From Streptomyces speibonae (GTDB lineage Bacteria > Actinomycetota > Actinomycetes > Streptomycetales > Streptomycetaceae), in assembly GCA_000715605.1 (NCBI GenBank), contig KL568611.1:11470-17769 (forward strand): a stretch of DNA of 6,300 nt, written 5' to 3'. Made by a program: the position numbers and the translations under genes. Shown here piece after piece: positions 1 through 4,590 of the stretch. Positions within the stretch are counted from its first letter, which is position 1. Every line of letters begins with the position of its first letter. The notes under the pieces are model-generated. The model had not been told where the DNA came from, did no database searches, and saw only the letters and a list, made by a program, of their open reading frames with translations.

Positions 1-604
1 CGCCGAGCCACGCGAGCACGGCCGCCGCGGTCGCCTCGTCACCGTCGGCGAGGGCGGCCCGGTAGCCCCGTAGGGCGGTGGCGAACGACGGGGCGTGCCG
101 GGACACCTCGGCGAGCCGCGCGAGAAGCAGCTTCTCCACCTCGCCGGGCAGTTCCTCCTCCGTCGCGCCGGCGGCGAGGGCGTCCTCCTCCAGGGCGTAG
201 AACCAGGCATCGACCACGGGCCGCAGCGCGCTGGGCGGGAAGCTGGAGGTGGTGAGGCGCTCGGTGAGCCGACGGTAGACCGTCTCCAGCTTGTGCAGGG
301 GCGTCTCGTTCTCCGAGATCTGGATCTCGGCCACGGCGAAGTTACGGCGCTTGGCCCGCTCCCCCAGCCAGCGGGTGAAGAAGGTCTTGCCGGACCCGTA
401 CTCACCACGCACGGCCTTGAACACGGACCCGCCGGAGGCGACCGCTTCCAGTTCCGCGTCGAGGGCCGCCTCGAACCGGTCGAGGCCGGTGGCAAGCAGG
501 TCGAGCCCGCTCTCGGGTACGGCCCCGCGGCGCAGGGCGTCGACGACGGTACGGCGGCGGGCGGCGCTTACCTGTGCGGGGCGCTGGGATCCGGTGGTGC
601 TCAC
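1..604 (-). CDS. brxD: BREX-2 system ATP-binding protein BrxD, N-terminal part (runs off the left edge)
   Basis: The first 201 codons of a P-loop ATPase are visible; the rest lies outside the window. The start is the GTG at 604, giving an N-terminus MSTTGSQRPAQVSAARRR. The Walker A motif GEYGSGKT is at residues 67-74, preceded by the hydrophobic-basic strand VFKAVR. It is followed by the family-typical stretches AEIQISENETPLHKLETVYR (residues 92-111) and SALRPVVDAWFYALEEDAL. These features match the ATP-binding protein family of type 2 BREX loci (DUF2791-like). In those loci BrxD accompanies PglW, PglX, PglY, PglZ and a helicase, BrxHI; its precise role is unknown. pglZ lies on the same strand about 4 kb upstream, which supports the assignment. 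The ribosome-binding site is unusually far from the start (see the separate entry). Family assignment is firm; the exact start is fairly sure. Confidence 0.88.
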   Translation of the reverse strand, partial: MSTTGSQRPAQVSAARRRTVVDALRRGAVPESGLDLLATGLDRFEAALDAELEAVASGGSVFKAVRGEYGSGKTFFTRWLGERAKRRNFAVAEIQISENETPLHKLETVYRRLTERLTTSSFPPSALRPVVDAWFYALEEDALAAGATEEELPGEVEKLLLARLAEVSRHAPSFATALRGYRAALADGDEATAAAVLAWLG

Positions 605-625
605 GGGGAACAGTGTTCCACCTCC
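602..625 (-). promoter_or_regulatory. brxD translation-initiation region with palindrome between Shine-Dalgarno and start codon
   Basis: On the minus strand a strong GGAGG (625-621) lies 16 nt before the GTG start (604-602), which is too far for normal initiation. The gap is almost filled by a perfect hyphenated palindrome, GGAACA-n-TGTTCC (plus-strand 607-619). Folded as a 5-bp hairpin with a 3-nt loop, it would bring the ribosome-binding site close to the GTG. Alternatively it is a protein operator. A 6-codon mini-ORF starting at GTG 621 ends with a TGA (603-601) that overlaps the brxD start as GTGA, and it has its own GAGG 9 nt upstream, so translational coupling is another possibility. 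An in-frame CTG at 613-611 sits 7 nt after GGAGG and could be a rare alternative start. Confidence 0.45.
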
Positions 626-664
626 GCGTACCTCAGCGCCCGGGCGAAGGGCCGTGAGGTCCGG

Positions 665-693
665 TTTACAGGTAAGTGCCCGATGGTTTTCAT
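665..693 (-). promoter_or_regulatory. Candidate brxD promoter
   Basis: Reading the minus strand, ATGAAA (693-688) and TGTAAA (670-665) are separated by 17 bp. Each matches 4 of 6 positions of the -35 and -10 consensus. This places a transcription start near 658 and a leader of about 50 nt before the brxD GTG. The match is weak and such pairs occur by chance, but this 165-bp divergent gap must hold promoters for both flanking genes unless brxD is read through from far upstream. Confidence 0.25.
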
Positions 694-748
694 CCCGCGC
701 TCGAAGCGATGGTGAGTCGACGATGTCGGGGTTTCCGCCGCGGTCCCT

Positions 749-761
749 TATGCTCGCGAGG
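749..761 (+). promoter_or_regulatory. Possible -10 element and Shine-Dalgarno for the DUF4177/DUF4839 gene
   Basis: TATGCT (749-754) resembles a -10 hexamer, but no good -35 is present at the right distance. GAGG (758-761) lies 8 nt before the GTG at 770 and is the best ribosome-binding site for that start. If transcription really began about 7 nt after TATGCT, the GAGG would be at or upstream of the transcript's 5' end. The in-frame ATG at 800, which has only a weak G-run (785-789) upstream, would then be favoured. The two signals therefore argue for different starts. Confidence 0.3.
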
Positions 762-769
762 CAGTTGGT

Positions 770-1525
770 GTGAACAGTGCATTCGGGGGCGCGCAGCACA
801 TGGCCGACGAGATCAAGTACGAGTACAAGACCGTGCAGACCGTTCGCGGCACCGACGGCTTGGTGATCTCGAAGATGCAGAAGGACGGCTGGGAGTTCAT
901 CGAGCAGTCCCACGGCACGCTTCGTTCCACCCTCAACTTCCGTCGGCCGAAGAAGCCTCTACCGTGGCCGCTGATCGGCGCGGGAGCCGCCGGTTTCGTG
1001 ATCTTGGCCATCATCATCGGCACTGCCACCGCACTCAGTCACGGAGACGAGAAGAAGGACGAGGCAGCCAAGCCGGCGGCCGCTACGAGTGAGAAGCCTT
1101 CCGCTGCGCCGACTCCGAGCGTGTCCGAGTCGGCTGCCGTCGAAGTGATCACGCCTGAGAACAGCTCGGAGTTTGCGGCACTTCTGAAGACGGATACGTG
1201 TGACGACGCGAACGCGGACTTCGCAACGAAGCATGAGGGCCGGACAATCGCGTTCAACGGCTCGATCGTCGACATGACGCCCCACGGTGACTACGACACC
1301 CGCTACGACGTCCTCCTGGGCCCTGGCGACAAGGGACCGGACACGACGGTCGGCCCGGCCTTCAAGTACGAGGACGTCAACATCGCCGAACTGAGGCTGA
1401 CCGACAAGGATGTTCCCGCCACCGTCGGCGTGGGCGACAAGTTCCGCTTCGTCGCCGAGGTGGGCGACTTCGACGCGGTCCAGTGCCTCTTCCACCTCGA
1501 CCCGATCTCGACGGAAACTCGGTAG
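770..1525 (+). CDS. Single-pass membrane protein with DUF4177 and DUF4839 domains
   Basis: This 251-residue protein (241 if it starts at the ATG at 800) has three parts. Residues 16-62 match DUF4177, a small domain of unknown function: YEYKTVQTV, then ISKMQKDGWEFIEQ with the typical GWE. Residues 66-89 (WPLIGAGAAGFVILAIIIGT) form one transmembrane helix, preceded by RRPKK, so the N-terminus should be cytoplasmic. A charged, then Ala/Ser/Pro/Thr-rich linker (about 90-125) leads to a C-terminal domain (about 126-251). Its segments TPENSSEFAALL, GRTIAFNGSIVDM, YDTRYDVLLGPGD and VGVGDKFRF fit DUF4839, also of unknown function, here outside the membrane. Two cysteines (C144, C239) could form a disulfide. 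The gene diverges from brxD across about 165 bp and is separated by 150 bp from the DUF262 operon, so it is probably a separate transcript. Its third-position GC is visibly lower than that of its neighbours (many GCA, GCT, CCT, AGT, CTT codons in 1060-1210). A link to BREX is unproven. Confidence 0.75.
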   Translation: MNSAFGGAQHMADEIKYEYKTVQTVRGTDGLVISKMQKDGWEFIEQSHGTLRSTLNFRRPKKPLPWPLIGAGAAGFVILAIIIGTATALSHGDEKKDEAAKPAAATSEKPSAAPTPSVSESAAVEVITPENSSEFAALLKTDTCDDANADFATKHEGRTIAFNGSIVDMTPHGDYDTRYDVLLGPGDKGPDTTVGPAFKYEDVNIAELRLTDKDVPATVGVGDKFRFVAEVGDFDAVQCLFHLDPISTETR

Positions 1526-1541
1526 CGCCCCTTCTCCACCA

Positions 1542-1587
1542 GGGACACCAAGGACCGTCTCCGTCGGCCGACGCCTACGGGTGTCCC
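1542..1587 (+). terminator. Nested inverted repeats, probable terminator after the DUF4839 gene
   Basis: An outer 8-bp inverted repeat pairs GGGACACC (1542-1549) with GGTGTCCC (1580-1587). Inside it is a perfect 12-bp palindrome, CGTCGGCCGACG (1562-1573). It begins 16 bp after the TAG stop at 1525 and precedes the putative promoter of the next operon. There is no following T-run, as is common for Streptomyces terminators. A cruciform or regulator site is an alternative reading. Confidence 0.4.
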
Positions 1588-1605
1588 GCTTATCGTCGAA
1601 CCGGC

Positions 1606-1635
1606 TTGACCGTCACCACAGAGCACTGCTGGAAT
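1606..1635 (+). promoter_or_regulatory. Candidate sigma-70-type promoter of the DUF262/CBS-HEPN operon
   Basis: TTGACC (1606-1611) matches 5 of 6 of the -35 consensus. TGGAAT (1630-1635), 18 bp downstream, matches 4 of 6 of the -10 consensus. This puts transcription start near 1642, about 34 nt before the ATG. A small palindrome GGTATACC (1649-1656) lies in the predicted leader and could be an operator. The position between the preceding terminator-like repeat and a good ribosome-binding site supports the operon having its own promoter. Confidence 0.4.
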
Positions 1636-1675
1636 CACTCTCCGTACAGGTATACCAGGGCGGGAGTGGAGTCAC

Positions 1676-3493
1676 ATGGCGGCCCTCGACAACGTGAAAC
1701 TCAAGGACGTACTGGCGGACGTCGCTTCGGGTTCCTTACAACTGCCCGACTTTCAGCGGAACTGGAAGTGGGACGACGACCGGATCCGGGCGATCATCGC
1801 GACGGTCACGCTGGACTATCCGCTCGGCGTCGTGATGACCCTGCAGACCGGCGGTGCCACCCGGTTCCGCTCCCGGACCCTCACCGGTGCCCGCCCGGAC
1901 GGGGATCCGGCGGCCGACCTCCTGCTGCTGGACGGGCAGCAGCGCCTCACCTCGCTCTTCCAGTCCCTGTGGCTGGACGCCCCGGTGGAGACGGCGGACG
2001 CCCGGGGCAAGCCCATCCAGCGGTGGTACTACGTCGACATCGCGAAGGCCGTGGGTCCGTCCGCGGACCGCGACGAGGCCATCGTGTCCGTCCCGGCCGA
2101 CAAGGTGCTGCGGACCGACTTCAACCGCACCGTGGTGCTGGACCTGAGCACCACCGAGGCCGAGTGCGCGGCGGGTCTCTTCCCCCTCCACTTCGTCTTC
2201 GACGCCCAGCGCGTCAACGAGTGGAAGAAGGCGTACATCAAGGCGGACGAGGACCGGAACTGGGACCTGTGGGGCCAGTTCGACGAGGCGGTCCTGCAGC
2301 AGGTGCGGGCCTTCCAGGTCCCGATGATCCGGCTGGCCGCCTCCACCTCCATGGACGCCGTCTGCGCGGTGTTCGAGCGCGTCAACACGGGCGGTGTGCC
2401 GCTGAACGTCTTCGAACTGCTCACCGCCACCTACGCCGGGGACCGCGACTACGTGGAGGGGACCGGGGACTACTACCAGCTTCCCGAGGTGTGGCGGGAG
2501 ATCAAGCAGGCGCTGGCGGCCAAGTACCCGGTCTTCGGCCGCCTGGACAGCGGTCTGGAGAACGGGCTGAGCAGCATCGACTTCCTCCAGGCCATCGCGC
2601 TGGTGCGTACCTGGGAGCGGAAGCAGGAGGGGATCGGGGCCACGGTCTCCTGCAAGCGCCGTGACTTGCTGGACCTCCCCCTGGCCGACTTCGTCCGCCT
2701 GGCACCCAAGCTCGCCGACGCCTTCGCCTGGGTGGGCGACTTCCTGGAACGGCAGTGCATCGTCCGCCCGGCCGACCTGCCGTACAAGACCCAGCTCGTT
2801 CCACTCGCGGCCGTCCGCGCCATCCTCGACACGGGAACGGACGGTCTGGGGGCGGAGGACAAGATCGAGCAGTGGTACTGGTGCGGGGTCCTCGGCGAGA
2901 TGTACGGCGGCTCGACGGAGACGCGCTTCACCAAGGACGTCGAACAGCTCGTCCCCTGGATCGCGCAGGACGAGAGGGCACCGGAGACGGTCACGGAGGC
3001 GTTCTTCTTCGCCGACCGCCTCGACACCCTCACCACCCGCAACAGCGCCGCCTACAAGGGCATCTACGCCTTGCTGATCAAGCAGGGAGCGGTGGACTGG
3101 CACCATACGGGTGCCCCGCTGAGTCCCGGCCGGCTGGACGAGTACGGCGTCGACATCCGGCAGATCTTCCCCAAGGCGTGGTTCCGACGGGGCAACAGCG
3201 AGGGGCTGCCCACGAGTTCGATCGTGAACAAGACCCCCTTGTCCTACCGCGCCGCGATGGACATGACCGGGGCGCCGTCGTCGTACCTGTCGACGATGAT
3301 CGCCGCGTCCGACATGCGTCCCGAGTGGTTCGACGACGTGCTGACCACGCACCTGATCGATCCGGACGCGCTGCGCGAGAACGACTACGAGCGCTTCTAC
3401 CGCGACCGTTCCAAGCAGTTGCAGGACCTCGTCCACTCCGCCATGGGCAAGCGGACGATGCTGCGTGACCTGCCGGAGGGCGACGCCCGATGA
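1676..3493 (+). CDS. DUF262/DUF1524 protein (GmrSD/BrxU-like) with degenerate HNH site
   Basis: This is a 605-residue cytoplasmic protein. The ATG at 1676 is preceded by GGGAG (1662-1666) at a 9-nt spacing. The N-terminal DUF262 domain shows LPDFQRNWKW (residues 23-32), TLDYPLG (45-51), DGQQRLTS (86-93) and FERVNTGGVPLN (233-244). In this family these form the ParB/Srx-like nucleotide-binding fold that drives type IV modification-dependent restriction in GmrSD and BrxU. The C-terminal part aligns by eye with the HNH domain DUF1524: VDIRQIFPKAW (492-502) and IVNKTPLSYRAAM (516-528). Related proteins, as I know them, read DIHHIFPKAW and NKTPLSxRTNRIIGG there. The two histidines are here R495-Q496, and the TNR segment is AAM, so the nuclease is probably inactive while the fold is kept. 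The length is normal and there is no frameshift, so this is substitution rather than decay. The gene overlaps the CBS-HEPN gene by 4 nt (ATGA), implying coupled translation. It could act as a nucleotide- or DNA-modification sensor for that partner; this is inference. Confidence 0.85.
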   Translation: MAALDNVKLKDVLADVASGSLQLPDFQRNWKWDDDRIRAIIATVTLDYPLGVVMTLQTGGATRFRSRTLTGARPDGDPAADLLLLDGQQRLTSLFQSLWLDAPVETADARGKPIQRWYYVDIAKAVGPSADRDEAIVSVPADKVLRTDFNRTVVLDLSTTEAECAAGLFPLHFVFDAQRVNEWKKAYIKADEDRNWDLWGQFDEAVLQQVRAFQVPMIRLAASTSMDAVCAVFERVNTGGVPLNVFELLTATYAGDRDYVEGTGDYYQLPEVWREIKQALAAKYPVFGRLDSGLENGLSSIDFLQAIALVRTWERKQEGIGATVSCKRRDLLDLPLADFVRLAPKLADAFAWVGDFLERQCIVRPADLPYKTQLVPLAAVRAILDTGTDGLGAEDKIEQWYWCGVLGEMYGGSTETRFTKDVEQLVPWIAQDERAPETVTEAFFFADRLDTLTTRNSAAYKGIYALLIKQGAVDWHHTGAPLSPGRLDEYGVDIRQIFPKAWFRRGNSEGLPTSSIVNKTPLSYRAAMDMTGAPSSYLSTMIAASDMRPEWFDDVLTTHLIDPDALRENDYERFYRDRSKQLQDLVHSAMGKRTMLRDLPEGDAR

Positions 3494-4542
3494 CGACCAG
3501 GCCGCACGAGCGGGACGTGGCCTCGCTCAAGGGCAGGACCGTGTCCGTGCAGGAGATCCTGGACCTGTTCCAGGTCAGGGTCCGTGATCACCGGACGGTG
3601 CACCGGATCTCGCAGGCTCTGCTGGACGCCGGGCTCACCACGCTGCCGGACTTCGCCGTCTGCGGTCTGCGCGGCACCGTCGACGTCGTGCCGCTGGCGG
3701 CCGTTCCCGCGCAGCGCACACCGCCGGAACCGGAGGGTGAGGCCGACGCGGCGGACGAGGCCCTGCCCTCGCACGCACTCCCGCAGCGGCTGCTGCTGGG
3801 CGACATCCCGTCGGCGCGGCGCGGTCTGGTGTCCGTCGGGCCCGGCACGCCCCTGTCCCAGACGACCTTCCTGATGCGCACGAAGGGCCTGTCCCAGGTG
3901 CCGGTGACCACCGGCATGGCACAGGTCCACGGAGTCGTCACCTGGGGGTCGGTGGCCAAGATGTACGAGGCGGGCAAGGAGGCCACGCTCGACAACGCCA
4001 TGGAGAAGGACTCGCTGCCCGTCGCCGACGCCCGCCAGGAGTTCTTCGCCGCTCTCCCGGTCATCCGCGAGCACGGCTACCTGCTCGTCCGGGGCGACGA
4101 CGGCTGTCTGTCGGGCATTGTCACCGCCGCGGACGTCACGGAACGCTTCGAGGGGGCGGCGCGCCCGTTCTTCATCGTGGGTGAGATCGAGTCGCTGCTG
4201 CGCCGCTGCCTGGGTGCGGCCCTGGATGCGGAGGCCATCAAGGCGGTCCAGACGAACAAGAAGCCGGAGCAGCGCACCGGCCAGGTGTCGGATCTGATGT
4301 TCGGCGACTATCTGAGGCTGCTGGACGGCGACCAGACGAAGCAGTCCTTCGCCGAGCGGGCCGACCGCAACTGGGAGGCGCTGAAGTGGCCGAACATGCC
4401 GCGGCAGCAGTTCGTGGGTCTGCTGAAGCGGGTGAAGGACATCCGCAACCGTATCGCCCACTTCGACGAGAAGCCGCTCCCGCCGGAGATGATCGACGAG
4501 CTGACGACGTTCGCCAACGTCCTGCGGGCGTTCGCGTCGTGA
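3490..4542 (+). CDS. CBS-domain pair fused to a Swt1-like HEPN domain
   Basis: This is a 350-residue soluble protein. Residues 1-70 form an N-terminal region (VSVQEILDLFQVR, then AGLTTLPDF) that I cannot name; it may be a small helical or winged-helix domain. An acidic, proline-containing linker (about 75-95) follows. Two CBS motifs come next, at about 100-160 (ending SQVPVTTG, VHGVVTWGSVAKM) and 168-222 (GYLLVRGDDGCLSGIVTAAD); CBS pairs usually bind adenine nucleotides or S-adenosylmethionine. Residues about 228-348 resemble Swt1-type HEPN domains: an EIESLLRRCL first helix, FGDYLRLL (271-278), and VKDIRNRIAHF with the RNxxxH signature at R319-N320 and H324. HEPN proteins with RNxxxH are commonly metal-independent RNases in toxin, abortive-infection and CRISPR systems, and this site looks intact. 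The start overlaps the DUF262 stop as ATGA, so the two are made together. The likely role is an RNase effector gated by a ligand at the CBS pair; this is inferred from domains. A purely structural HEPN role is possible. Confidence 0.8.
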   Translation: MTTRPHERDVASLKGRTVSVQEILDLFQVRVRDHRTVHRISQALLDAGLTTLPDFAVCGLRGTVDVVPLAAVPAQRTPPEPEGEADAADEALPSHALPQRLLLGDIPSARRGLVSVGPGTPLSQTTFLMRTKGLSQVPVTTGMAQVHGVVTWGSVAKMYEAGKEATLDNAMEKDSLPVADARQEFFAALPVIREHGYLLVRGDDGCLSGIVTAADVTERFEGAARPFFIVGEIESLLRRCLGAALDAEAIKAVQTNKKPEQRTGQVSDLMFGDYLRLLDGDQTKQSFAERADRNWEALKWPNMPRQQFVGLLKRVKDIRNRIAHFDEKPLPPEMIDELTTFANVLRAFAS

Positions 4543-4546
4543 GGCG

Positions 4547-4580
4547 GCGGGTGCCCCCGGAACACTCCGGGGGCACCCGC
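4547..4580. terminator. Bidirectional stem-loop terminator between convergent genes
   Basis: A perfect 14-bp inverted repeat (4547-4560 with 4567-4580) encloses a 6-nt loop, AACACT. It is very GC-rich and fills most of the 48 bp between the stop of the CBS-HEPN gene (4542) and the stop of pglZ (4591). The symmetry lets it act on both transcripts. No T-run follows on either strand, as is usual for actinobacterial terminators. Confidence 0.85.
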
Positions 4581-4590
4581 AACCGTGTCC

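Noticed and set aside
607..619. GGAACAGTGTTCC as a LexA (SOS) box upstream of brxD
   Set aside because: The actinobacterial SOS box has GAAC and GTTC separated by 4 bases within a longer symmetric motif. Here the spacing is 3, and the outer bases do not match.
95..715. Plus-strand open frame opposite brxD
   Set aside because: The minus strand encodes a P-loop ATPase with conserved motifs. The plus-strand translation is compositionally biased and matches nothing known.
1736..3436. Long open frame on the minus strand opposite the DUF262 gene
   Set aside because: It is antisense to a gene with clear family motifs. Its translation is low-complexity and rich in Val, Gly, Arg and Pro, as expected from reversed high-GC codons, with no recognisable domain.
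612..4566. Shared 8-mer GGAACACT (minus strand near 612-619, plus strand 4559-4566) as terminal repeats of an inserted element
   Set aside because: The match is only 8 bp. An 8-bp match between two gaps of this size is not rare by chance, no target duplication is visible, and there is no transposase or integrase in the window.
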